Shown here piece by piece: positions 11,159 to 22,211 of a stretch of DNA of 64,000 bases. The first letter of the stretch is position 1. Every line of letters begins with the position of its first letter. The stretch is from Paramacrobiotus metropolitanus (Eukaryota > Tardigrada > Eutardigrada > Parachela > Macrobiotidae). Location of the stretch: the NCBI RefSeq assembly GCF_019649055.1, contig NW_026570285.1, positions 372,001-436,000 of the forward strand, read 5' to 3'. The position numbers and the translations under genes were made by a program. Under the pieces are notes generated by a model that saw nothing but the letters and a program-made list of their open reading frames with translations, had not been told where the DNA came from and did no database searches.

Positions 11159-12455
11159 GTACCTGTCGGTTACTTCAGCTGTCAGTTATTATTTGTATTA
11201 TTGTTTCCTTTTCTTGATGCACGATGCTTTAATACGACGATACCATCATCCCTTCACAGCGGCTGCCGCTGCCACTGCCGTTACTTCTGTGCCGCATTCG
11301 AGCAGCGTAATTTTCCTAGCGCCAGCAAGCCGTATTGCACCGGGAACTGCTTTCCGCGCGCGCTTTCCGATTTTGTCGTTAGCAATACCAGCTTAACATG
11401 TTACGTCGTGAGTATCCTTGACAGTTGCCATTTTAAAAATCTAATGACAAAAATCTTAGTGCAATATTTCCATTACTTTATTGTTACGTCAGTGCTTGGG
11501 TTTTATTAAAATGTCTCTCGAAAAAGACTGTACGTATACGATGTATGATATTTGTGCATCCACTGTTAGTTCTGTTCGTAAAGATTTACTTTCATTTAAA
11601 ATCTGCATTGCTTTCGATAAACTGCGCGCTTTTATGATCTGAAAAATTTCCGCCTCACTTTGCTGTCAAAAAAAGTGGAACTAAAAAATGTTTATGATGC
11701 TTTCAGATTAACGCACATTTTCTGAATACGCACGACCGAGCTGTTTTCGAATCTAAGAATACTGTTTACTGATCCTGCTTCTTAATAAAAAAAAATTTCT
11801 GCGTAACCACTCTCCGTTGTTTCTCTGCTGTTTTGTTGTTTAAAGCAATTTCACCTTACGAATTTTTTAATGAACGCTGAATGGATTAAATTTACATCGA
11901 TGCCGCATCAGTGCTTCGGAAAAGCGATAGCTCCATATTACAACAATCTATACTTGACAGCATGTGTCGGTTACGATATTTCTGTTGGACAATCGAACTA
12001 CCAGTTCTCTGCTTATGAAATTTGATAATTCGTAAGCAAGATAAATAGTTCGTTTCTGATGTTTTTGGTGACCTTTGTTTTCGGAAAATAATATACTTTA
12101 CTTTTGTTGTTTATCGATTTGTGCCTTGATCTTATCTTATTTTGACTCGTTGAGTCAGTAAACGTTTGCATGCTGGGGCTATGCCCTACCCAAAATTTGG
12201 AACTGCCGAACCCAATTGCACTTTCTCTCATTGTTGGAAATTTTCAGAGATTATCGGACTTGTTTACTGATTACTGATTTGATGATAGTGTTCTTTTTTG
12301 ACTAATACCCTTTTGTGACCAATCCCTTACCGAACTTGGTTCAACGTTCCTGGCCGTTCCTAAAATAATCTCCAATCTATCTCATTAATCAGACTTGCCG
12401 AACCTTATTACTCAACGTTTTTTTTCTTGGTTGTTAAATCTGCAGCTTTACTGAA

Positions 12456-12992
12456 ATGAATCAGCCCAAAAGAACTGGCAAACACCCTCCCACTGTCCAG
12501 TCAGGAGAAGCAGGTCAAAGCTTGGTTGAGTCATTTTTGTTGGCCATGAAATCTTCAGGAAACCTTTTTACACGTCGGCATTCAGTTGCAGTCATGAAGC
12601 ACGAACTCCTCAAGGACTTGGTTCCATGTAGCCCGGTCGTCGATGTACTAGGGCCTGTAACAGTTATTAAAACTCCGGCTTTGTTATCAGTGGTTGCCAA
12701 AGTTAACAAACTTTTGAATGAGTGCAGTTCTCTTTTAAATCAGCTTAATGCGCCGTCCAAGCCCAAACGTAAACGCGAAAGCCGTGCTTGTAACTACTGC
12801 CACAAGGTTGGTCACCTTTATTCCGTGTGTTACTTAAACCTAAATAGCCGTAATTACAGGCCTGTTGAAAAGGGTAAACGTAACACTACTAACATTGGTG
12901 GTGCACGTCAACAGTCGGCAAGCGGTGAGCATTCGGCCACGCAAGCCAGATCACCGTCCCGTTCGGCAAGTGCACCGGGACAGCCACCCTGA
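12456..12992 (+). CDS. Gag-like protein with CCHC zinc knuckle
   Basis: This is a 178-residue ORF from an ATG to a TGA inside the LTR element. Residues around 111-124 form a zinc knuckle, CNYCHKVGHLYSVC (C-x2-C-x4-H-x4-C). It is preceded by a basic run, PSKPKRKRES, and followed by a Ser/Arg/Gln-rich tail. This is the nucleocapsid pattern of retrotransposon Gag proteins, which bind and package the element RNA. The N-terminal half (LVESFLLAMKSSGNLF...LLNECSSLLNQL) could hold a small helical domain. It is shorter than a full Gag, and the nested element begins about 20 bp after its stop codon. Confidence 0.75.
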   Translation: MNQPKRTGKHPPTVQSGEAGQSLVESFLLAMKSSGNLFTRRHSVAVMKHELLKDLVPCSPVVDVLGPVTVIKTPALLSVVAKVNKLLNECSSLLNQLNAPSKPKRKRESRACNYCHKVGHLYSVCYLNLNSRNYRPVEKGKRNTTNIGGARQQSASGEHSATQARSPSRSASAPGQPP

Positions 12993-13011
12993 TATTAATG
13001 AGGCTGTTGTA

Positions 13012-14158
13012 CGAGGGTTGTTAGTTATGTTCTGTCGTGCGTATATTAGTTATGAAACTAAAAATATGAAATAATTTTTAAAAAGTAGAGCATATCATAA
13101 CTGTAATAGTAGGTTAATGGCCGAGTCAATGGCCGCTCTCGGTGGCAGTCAGCGTGAGTCAGAGCACGACTCACTCGCACCAAATTTAATTCGCAATTAA
13201 TTCTGGAATTCTGGAATTTTAACAAGGGATGGCGAGAGGAGATCGGAACAGTCTGTTTGTTGAGGAACCTAAAACAGCATGCCATTCTGTTGAGCTTGGC
13301 AGACACCGATCCCCAAATGTATTTGTCCGATGGATGGACAGGGAAGCATAGACCAGATCCCCAGTAACAGATTCTGTATTGCGCGTGGATCTGATTTTTG
13401 GCAAGGCGGAGTACCGTGGGGCACCACTTACGCTGCTTAGTGGTTACTGGTGCTTTTGCATTTAATGCTCCTTAGGAAAGCCAAACTTCTTTCATTTAGC
13501 CATTAAACCTAAGACTACACTCACGACAGATCCTGATTTGCTTAGCGCCATACTTGGTGGAAGCAGCAGAACAGAACAGGGTTTTGTCAATGGAGCGGGA
13601 GACCAAGAGCCAAAAATCATTCGAAGAAACGTTTATGTTGATGCGCCTCGCAGCAATGAAATTATTCGCAGAAGCCTTTTCAGTCGGAAATAACTATCAA
13701 CCGTTTACAGTCGTCTGCAAATACCTTGGCAACTTTCTTTGAGAAAACGCAAAAAAATGGAGGCGGGAGTTGGTCGACTGGTGGAATTGGCACCACGACG
13801 GACCCAAACCAAAAGTCTCTTAAATATTAAAAAAATTATTACTCTTAATCCCTAGTTCGGATATTCCTGTAACCTAAATAATCGATAAGCTTGATCCTGC
13901 ACAGATTCAAAATTTTTCCGAATCGGAAAGATTCGTTGCAGAGAAATGAGATAACAAAAAATAACAAAATTAAAGGAAATTTCCAAGGCGCCATCGCTTA
14001 AAAATTTTACAACTTTTGTGTAGCATATTTGCAAATTTGGCAATAGATGAAAACGATGCCTTAAGAGTTTATTAATAGTAATAAGAAAATAATATAATAA
14101 TTGTATGAATCCAGAAATAAATAAAATATGAATGACACAACATAACTAACAACCCTCG
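13012..14158. mobile_element. Mariner-type element nested in the LTR element, non-autonomous
   Basis: Inverted termini start CGAGGGTTGTTAGTTATGTT and match exactly for 20 bp, then imperfectly for about 15 more. Both ends abut TA (13010-13011 and 14159-14160), the target of Tc1/mariner transposases. Length is 1147 bp, close to a full mariner. I find no transposase frame on either strand; the longest open frames are about 60 residues and unlike a DDE domain. It is therefore a decayed copy or a non-autonomous derivative. It inserted after the host LTR element existed. Confidence 0.7.
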
Positions 14159-14160
14159 TA

Positions 14161-17100
14161 TATATGCTTGTATATATGCCAAGTTCTATTGGATTATTTA
14201 CGAAACACTAAAAAAATGTTTATGAGACTTTTCCGTTTTCCAAATATTACTGTCCTGCCTTAATACTGCATGTGGATATGCGTTTAGCGCATCGTTTTGT
14301 AGGAATGTTATGACCGTCTAAAATGTAGTAAAAAAATAACCGTTTTGTTTTAGCTCTTTAACTTCGTAACCTTTTATCCACTTTTAATCACTTATCATTT
14401 GATTTCCTAAAATGTTTGGCTCAAATCATTGACGGATCCGACCTAACGTACAACTGGTTTTTAAACTTACTGTATGAAGTTTTTTGTCAAAGAGGGGAAG
14501 GGATAAAAGCGACGTACTAGATTCTGCAATAATTATCTATCCAGGAAGAAGCACATCGGCGAATGAATTATCTGAAGCAATGCACGTGTGCTTTTTATGT
14601 TTTTGAAAATTTATTTTGAGGAAATATGTTTTTGATATTTTATTTTGGTTTAATGCACGTGTTTCTTTTTGTGTTTTTGGAATTTTTATTGTTGAACTGG
14701 CCAGAGAATAAATGACTCCGCAAAGCGACGGCACTGGATAGACACAACTAGTAGGTCAAGGTGACAGATTGGACGAACGTTGTGCCCAATGTACATACTT
14801 TATTCGCATAGTTGAAAACTACCAGAGTGCGAGTCTGGATTAACGTTTCTGATATGCAACAAAATAAATCATTGTTAGCTCTAGAACTGCAGACTAGAAT
14901 TTGCATTGATTTAAAATAAACATTAATTAAAAGCTATAGACCGTTGCGCTGTAGGTGACGTATAGCAGCGAATCATCAGGTGAATACGTGGTTAACAAAA
15001 ATGTTGACTTAGTGTTTAAAAAGAAAGTGCACGTTCTTTTTAAAACTTTAGTATCACCTAGGGAAGAACTATAGACTCGTCCGGAGAGCGTAGTGACCCA
15101 GCCGGTAAAATAATGATTTGTTACATTTATTCAAAGGCAAAAGCCTCGGAGTCAAGTTAATGTTTGTTTAGTTGAAAAGAGTATACTCAGACCGGCGAAG
15201 CTATACCATGGACCGCAGTAAAAGTTGGCAGAATCTTAGTGAATCCCCTGTGTAGTGATAAAGTGCGAGTAGCGTCTACGCATAATGTGTTTAATTTGGA
15301 ATTTTGACAGCCCGAAACTGAAGAGTTTTCTTAAACTCAGATTGGTTTATGTAAGGTTGAAAGAGCCAATAAAAGGATTCTAATCTCGGAACTCAATGAG
15401 TAATGCGTTTTTGATTGTCCGATATTCCTGATAATTGCGTGTTTGAAAAACTATATTTTATTGCTTTTATTTGTACTCTTTCGAATGGTTATTTCTTTTC
15501 CAGGATGGTATTTGTATATGTTCGTTAAATGTTTTCTGCAGCATTGGTGTTCCGCGAAACGCAATGTTTTTGAAAAGCCTCCGAAATTACTGCAGCCCGC
15601 CCGCAGACCTGAACCCTCATAGGCCCGTTATTATAAGATGATATAAAAATTATACGCTCGAGACAAAAGTGTTAGCAAATGAAGTTGTTCAAAAATGACC
15701 CTTGTTGGGAATTTAAAAAAAATTTGCATGATCATAACGGCGGATTGTGCCAGATGTATTTATTTTCTCGCAACTTGCTGAACTGAGTTTCGTTTCCTTT
15801 CAAAATGGCTCTTGGTAAATTTTAGGACTGCGCAGACTGAGATTTACATTGATTCCAAACAAAAAAAAATTTTATTTCGAACTTTTCATTTATGACTGAA
15901 TATATAGATATTGCCATGGAAAATTTTATTGCGAATCATAACAGCTATCAAAAATTGCCGAAAGTGTAACGCTCCATCTGTGTTTGTGAAAATTATACAA
16001 AAGGCCGTAAAAATGAGAACGGCATTCTATTTACGGAAGCAGAGTTGAGCCGTGAATTCGTTTTTTTAGTTAGCGCTTGTAAGTGTCATTCCAGGCAAAT
16101 GCGTTCTGTGTTCAGCCTCCTTTGGGCCTGCACCACCTTGTAATCCACAAGCCTGATGTAAGCCGACCGGCTCAATTAGGCTTGGATCAACACACTATTT
16201 CCTGCGCGGACACACCCGTGAACTCCCTACATCTGACCGAATCGTTTCTCGCGTTGGACCAATTATGCACGACTGTGGATGGACGGATACCGTTTGGATT
16301 CCACACGTGTTCCCCGACCTTTTCGTCTCTTTACGTTGTTTCCGTACTGCTATGGACGCTGGGCCCTTTGATAACGGAGGACCGTCAACCAACAGCTCAA
16401 TATGGTCGCTCGTTTTGCCGCTCATGTATAGTCAGCCAGCAAATGAATTAAAATTTCAAAAAATATTATCCCAAAATTTCAAAAATATTCTATTTTATTT
16501 TGATTGTTTGTCTACTTTGCGTAATTAATTTTTTGTCGATTTTGTTCTTTTTAATTAAATTGTCAGGTTCTTGCATTATATATAGGCAGGTTTAAAATCG
16601 TCAGGATCATAGTATTAAATTTTCCCAATATAAAAGATCGCTTTTTTCTAGGAGAAAATTTATCAAAAGATACTGGTTTGGAAAGTTCTTTCGACAATAG
16701 TGAGATTTTATTCGAAATTTAAAAAAAGTTCTTGCAGATAAACTCGGTTCTATCCCCGGGAACCCAGTTACATCAGGTTCGCTAACTGAAGCTTTAGGTC
16801 GCCGCATTTTATCAGTTATTACAGCCTTGAAGAGGTGACCGAGTGCTCATATCGATTGCCCTGCATTACAACCATGGTTAGAGCATAGTATTTTTGTATA
16901 TAGATGGAAATCAAACTTTTCTTAGGCAAAATTTAATTTTGAAATTCAAATAATTTACGAATATTCTGGTGCAGCAGTTGGTTTGCACAGTGTCTACGCG
17001 AATCAAAATTGCTCACAGGCCTCACGATTAACCCACTCCAGTCTAGAATCGATGTACAAAAACCTGTCTGAAACAGCAATACCATCTGCTGTGAAGTCTC

Positions 17101-17848
17101 TGCGAAAAAAAAACAAAAAAAAACTTGTCTGCAACAGCATAAATTTGGCTGTAATGTCTCTGACCAAAACCTGTCAGCAACAGCACTGAAAATTGCTGTG
17201 AAAAAAAAAACAGAACAGAATTACGTAAAGGATCGTACACGCGCGACTCGATCGCAGAAGACGCAAAATTACCAGTCAGACACGAGTTTAGCATCGTAGA
17301 CTGAATGCACTGAAGTTGCATTAAAAAAGGGGAAAAGAGGCGTGTGTTTAGAAAAGCGAACGAACAATGTTTAAAACCAGTGACTTAATATCTATAAATT
17401 AGATTTTTGGTATCAATTTTGCCTCAGAAAGTGAGATGTCTATTTATTTGCTTGAATACGGTGTTCTGTTGTGGTTTTGGTGTATGGTTAACCGCGGATC
17501 AAAGTTCAAGTTCAAGTGCGACCGAATGATATCATCGACAGAACCGCATTTGTTATGAAAATGAGTCAGGGAATTTAAAATCCAAAACATTTATAAAATG
17601 AAAATTTGGTTCGAACCGGTTTTCCTCAAAAGGTTTCCAAAAATAAAATTCAAATTATTACGCTGTTGTATCTGTATTTCTTCCAACTGTATCGAGCATA
17701 ACTATTATTTCCATATTATAATTCGATGTACAATAAATTTGTTTCGGAAATTTCAAAGCATAAAAACAGCTGCTTAATCGTATTGCTGGTTGACTCGCTT
17801 TTCTGCTTTTCTTATAGTAATTATGGACTGCGGACAGTCCTTTCACAC
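14161..17848 (+). other. Non-coding interior of the LTR element
   Basis: About 3.7 kb sit where pol would be expected. No frame longer than 122 residues (16083-16451) occurs and none resembles pol proteins. A roughly 62-bp motif, acctgtctgaaacagca...gctgt..agtctctg, is repeated about three times at 17055-17205. Confidence 0.6.
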
Positions 17849-17857
17849 GGAGAGAAG
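17849..17857 (+). promoter_or_regulatory. Polypurine tract
   Basis: GGAGAGAAG lies directly before the 3' LTR. This is the usual site of plus-strand priming. Confidence 0.65.
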
Positions 17858-18227
17858 TGTCACGTAATGATTTTTATACAGATAATTGAGCGACAGCTCT
17901 GATTCACTTTTATGATGTTGCTTCTGTTTACTGATTCATTTGAGCGATATGCTCGCCCGTGCTATCTGATATTATTCTTTTCTACTTGTTTACCTACATA
18001 TACTGATGTTCTTTACTTCTAACGACATTCATACACGGATGCATGCATTCAGTACCACTTCCGACAGTACACTTCGTACTTCTACCTGATTTCTTTCCTA
18101 ATAACAATTCCCTGCCTCGCATTGCCTTTCTGTTACCGTTAATGCATATTATCATATGTTAGCATACCGGCCGGTTTAGCCGTGCCGTGACCTTTAATTA
18201 CTTTGCTTTGCCATAAATTATGTAACA
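17858..18227 (+). repeat. 3' LTR
   Basis: The partner of the 5' LTR, same length, two differences, followed by the GTAT target duplication. Confidence 0.9.
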
Positions 18228-18589
18228 GTATACTCTCTAATTTTCCCTACGTAAGATTGTAAGTAGAGCCATACCACCGCGAATTTACCGTTCGGCGTCC
18301 TATTTAGTGCAGAGAAAAATCCACAAGGAATAATACGACCGACCGCGAAATATTTTCATTCGTAATCGCTTTTCAAAATTTTTGATTACAAATTGTCGTA
18401 ATCCCGTCATCATGAAGCGCAGAATCTCTTTATCGAAGTGGCTAGTACAGTACACTTTGGTTTTGAACAATAGTATTCTGCTTTCCGGCTTTGTGACATT
18501 TCTGTCGGTCGACCGCTATTCGGTACACGGTGGCCTTTGGAACTGCACCGGGTGGGAGTAACCAGGTAGACGTGGCTTCCTGGTTGCCT

Positions 18590-19999
18590 GACTTTCCTAA
18601 CTGTGCTAACGCCCTGCGCTGGTTTTTTACCGTAGTTGTCTTTTACTTCACCTGTAAAAAACGGCACAAGAAAATTTAGCTTTTTTGACATGCAACAAGC
18701 CGGATTCGCTAAATTCGATGATCCAAAATGGCGACTCTGGACAACTGCACTAGGCGTCCTTGTGTTAATATTATCACTTTTAACTGATTATGTGAACCGG
18801 AAATACTGGGTTGAAACAGTGGCAATAATAAAATGTCAAACGAAAATCTGGATATTTTAAAAATTAATGATGCCGCAAGAAGGCCATACCTTGTTTGCGT
18901 CGAGAAGTCGCCGGCCCCATGGTTTTACTTTATCGTATGGTTTCTGTTTATCTCTTTTATTGCGCAGTCATCTTGGTTTCTGTAACGCAGCTTCAGAGCA
19001 GGTACCTGTTTATTAATTCCTGCACCTAAGTTAAAGGTGAACTTCGGCTCACATTACGAGAGACAATAGCAAACAGTAAAATACATGTAACAGTTGCAAC
19101 TGTTGGTTTTACCCGGGTGGCTGAAGAAAATGTGGGTCTACCGTTTTGGTTTGTTTCTCGTGGGCCGGTGGCCCCACCGTCAACTAATTAGGCTCGTTCG
19201 ATAGAGAATTTTGTTAGCTCCCAAAAATTTACAAAACTTTTTTGGCTGCATGACAAGTTGAAATAAAAAATGTCAGTTTAACATTTTAATGTCGCCCTTG
19301 CAGAAAAAAGATTGAAACAGATCACCTCTAAAAGCGTTGGTCAGAGATTTGCTTTCAAAAACCCTACATGCGGTTTTCACGAGAAATACTCGTGCGGAGT
19401 TTTCGTTATTCCGCTCACTGGCCCAATACGGGTGATAGAATATTGCTGTTCCTTACATTCAAAAAACAAGAAACAACCCCGCTTCCCGAAACCCTAACTT
19501 GAGATAAATTATCCTATTTAGCTGAAAAACAGTAATTTTCGATTTCGGAATGGGCAAATTCAAATTTCCGCTTCCAGGACATTCTCGAAATCTACCCAAT
19601 TTTTCAAAATAATTTACTAAAAAGTTCACTCTTAAGATAATCTTGGTTTGACTTAAAATTTCTATGTTAGAAACATTGCTCTTTTAAAAGAAACTAAGAT
19701 CGTGACAATCAAGTATTGGACGGATCTCGCGCACCATGGAAAATCAGACCGACATTTTGTTCAGCCGCATTAGTGAAAAATTATTGCAGTTGTTACAAAA
19801 CCACGTGCCTATCATTCTCGGCAGTGGCATGCAGTGCACGACCCGGTCTTCAGAACATCACGGAAAAGGAGAGGAAAACTTGGCATACCATAACAGTGTG
19901 GATGACAAAATGGAGAATCTTATGTTTATTCGACGGCACCAGAGTGTTGAGCTCATCGCCGAACAGCTCATTGGTGTCAATCGTTCTCTAATAAAACAG
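18590..19999 (+). pseudogene. Gustatory-receptor-like pseudogene, copy 3
   Basis: A plus-strand copy closest to copy 2. From about 18590 it reads NCANALRWFFTVVVFYF and then, after disruption, ILSLLTDYVNRKYWVET. It stops at KIWIF (18860), near the place where copy 2 is frameshifted. Sequence for helices 4-5 is missing, and the text jumps to PAPWFYFIVWFLF with stops (18930-18980). A possible donor gtacc follows at about 19000. An exon 2 equivalent, with KMENLMFIRRHQSVELI and GVNRSLIKQ, ends at 19999 before gtaaaa. No exon 3 was found. The internal deletion and stops make it non-functional. Confidence 0.75.
19010..19730. other. Intron-like gap inside receptor copy 3
   Basis: About 700 bp lie between the exon 1 and exon 2 remains. 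I see no homologous intron of this length in the intact gene (69 bp there), so this is probably inserted or diverged sequence. No element ends were recognised. Confidence 0.35.
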
Positions 20000-20288
20000 G
20001 TAAAATTGTTGAATATGTCTTTTCTTTCGCTAGGAATATTGCAACATAGTCTTCCGAATTACTTTAAAGAACATGAGCCGTTTAGGATCGTGTTTTTATG
20101 ATTGCAACATGGTTAGCTAGTTACACGTATCTGTAAGATATAAAAGTGGCCTAAAGGTCATGGTTTAGTCAAGACTTTTTAGCATACCTACGGTTATAAG
20201 AAGTGGTGGTGTTTAAGCGTCCTCGCGCTATTCGCTTCCAGTTTACCGAAGTTTTAATTGATTGCTACAGATGGTTTCTCTCGAACAG

Positions 20289-20465
20289 GAATACAGAATC
20301 GATGATTTACAGTACTGACCACTAAAATTGGATCAATGTTGCAACAAATGAACAAACAACACGGCCACTCCAGGCTCTGAAGTTGATGAAAACTAAATGG
20401 GTTATTATGTTGTCTGTTGGTCGCTGACTCGCTGGCCCGGTTCTATTGTGGTTTTTCCTACACTA
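20289..20465 (+). pseudogene. Myosin VII last-exon relic with 3' UTR
   Basis: The sequence follows gaacag and matches the last myosin exon (38503-38607), including IDDL, MNKQ, HGHSRL-like codons and a TAA at 20394-20396. It carries a 4-nt insertion and other indels. Similarity continues into the 3' UTR (ggcccggttctattgtg near 20436). It is a broken second copy of the end of the myosin gene, beside a receptor pseudogene. Confidence 0.8.
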
Positions 20466-20574
20466 CCCGGGTAGTGTTTCTTCCTTTACCTCGCCCCTCC
20501 TATTCAAGTTTTGACTAGCCGAAACAAAAAAGCTCGCAAAACATGCGTGGCTTCAGCCAAGGTACAATTTTGTC

Positions 20575-20787
20575 GCCGCTGCCTTCGAAACATACGGACC
20601 TTTGGGCGGCGGAGCTAAGAAGCTAGTGGATAAAATCGGACACCTCGTCGCGGCCACTACCCGGCAACCACGGGCGAGGGAATTTTTCCGGCAGCGGATC
20701 TCCATACAGATTCAAAGAGGAAACGCAATGCGCGTGATGGGCACAATACCGGATCATGAGAAATTAGAGGAAATTTTCTTGTTATAG
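20575..20787 (+). pseudogene. Probable retroelement ORF fragment with an IQRGNA motif
   Basis: The open frame reads FETYGPLGGGAKKLVDKIG, then QPRAREFF and RISIQIQRGNAMRVMGTIP, and ends at TAG. The same IQRGNA..V.GT motif occurs in a palindrome frame at 51298-51345 with different codons, so it is conserved at protein level. I associate this pattern with C-terminal parts of retroelement-type ORFs in invertebrates, but the family assignment is from memory and tentative. No start codon or remainder of the protein is present. Confidence 0.4.
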
Positions 20788-22211
20788 CCTGTTAAAACTG
20801 TTTTTGTTTAGTTGGTGTATAAAATTTGTAATTAACAAGGATAGCCAGACTCCATAAAGTTTTAACTCAGTAAGCAATGTCGTATAGAGTTTTAGCAATT
20901 TGTCTTCTAAACTATGTTTAATGTTAGCAGTCTTTATGTAGCTGGGCTGATGATTTGCATAACTATAATATGCAAGCATGATTACGTACAAATTACCGCA
21001 CTCGATATTGTCGCAGCGCCGGATTTGCAATATGCAAGCATCGAAATGTGTTGTATGTACAAACACATACTTACTTTAGCTCGGCCACTCTAGTCATCTC
21101 AGCCATTATAGTAAGTACTTGGTAGTGACGATGAGTTGGTAGTTAGTACATATGTGCACAAATATTCGCCAACCGTTATTTTCTATTGCAGCTATAATTA
21201 TGTAAATGTTTTATGCGCGTATTCTAATCAAATATCACGTAGTACAGATTTTGTAACTGAATTATGTGATATGGATACAATTTCGAAAGTTATGTACATC
21301 GTAATAGTACGAGCGTTTCGCATTAGCAAACTATTACTACGGCATCACGAGTCCAAACTAGTAATACGTACGGTGAAGTTTTACCGTTGGAAGTAACAAT
21401 GCAAACGCTGCATTTCGTTGAAAAATTTCGTGAAAGTAAAATACAGAATTGTAACCAACCATTGGTGTAATACGTATTGTCACGTAAAATTATGTGGAAG
21501 ATTATAAGCACTGGAATTTGTTTATTGCAGGGGCGGAGTTGGCCGCTCGCTATGTAGGGCTGACCATTGGCGGCGGAAGCTTTTGTATGGACATTCACCT
21601 AAGGCCCAGAAAGCGATATTTATGACTGTATCGCACACAAGAATTTTCCTGATGTTAGCATCTCTTCACTAGTTCATAGAATCACCGAGCCATCGCATGC
21701 CATTCATCGAGGCCTACCCTCTGCGAACAGCTCTGAATTAAGTATCGCACTTTTTGGGGATCACTGCTACCTCGATACGTAAGACTTTGACTTGGAACTC
21801 AAGTAAACGACCACGTCATGCTTTCCAGTAAGTTCCCACACGGCCATGGTTCAGTCTTGTATTTGCTGATGGCAGTAGAAATTTCGCTGTTTATTTAAGG
21901 GCATATTCAATAAAAAATAAATGTTACGGCGCCAAAGCATTCTGGAAGCCGAGCACGGTGCCAGCTGTACATGCATCAAATTCTGCTGAAGTAATAGGAC
22001 AACATACATATACAGTATGTACTGTTATTGTAGAACAGCTGGCCCGAGTTCGAAAACTAATCCAATTACCCTAGTCTTCGCGTTCGCGCACTCAACGACT
22101 TAAGTAAACTGATCATCTCGCTTTATCAGAAAGTAACAGTTAACACAAACGTTAGCAACACATAATTGATGCTCCTGGATACATAGCGACTTGATGGTTG
22201 ACCTTTTTGTC
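20788..22211. other. Intergenic, 3' flank of the Kelch-like gene
   Basis: AT-rich DNA with only short open frames. I see no convincing gene or repeat. Confidence 0.4.

Larger units (their letters stand above)
10768..18227 (+). mobile_element. LTR retrotransposon, gag-only, non-autonomous
   Basis: A 7460-bp element is bounded by two 370-bp direct repeats that begin TGTCACG and end GTAACA, with TG...CA termini. It is flanked by the 4-bp duplication GTAT (10764-10767 and 18228-18231). I count only two differences between the LTRs (a c/a and a c/t), so the insertion is young. A primer-binding site and a polypurine tract are in the expected places. The single notable ORF is Gag-like (12456-12992). 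I find no protease, reverse transcriptase, RNase H or integrase, so mobilisation would need proteins from a partner element. A mariner-type element is nested at 13012-14158. LTR design and target size suit the Ty3/gypsy or Bel/Pao types; without pol the class cannot be set. Confidence 0.9.

Noticed and set aside
16083-16451. 122-residue frame inside the LTR element as a pol remnant
   Set aside because: No catalytic motif of protease, reverse transcriptase or integrase can be seen in it or in the overlapping minus frame.
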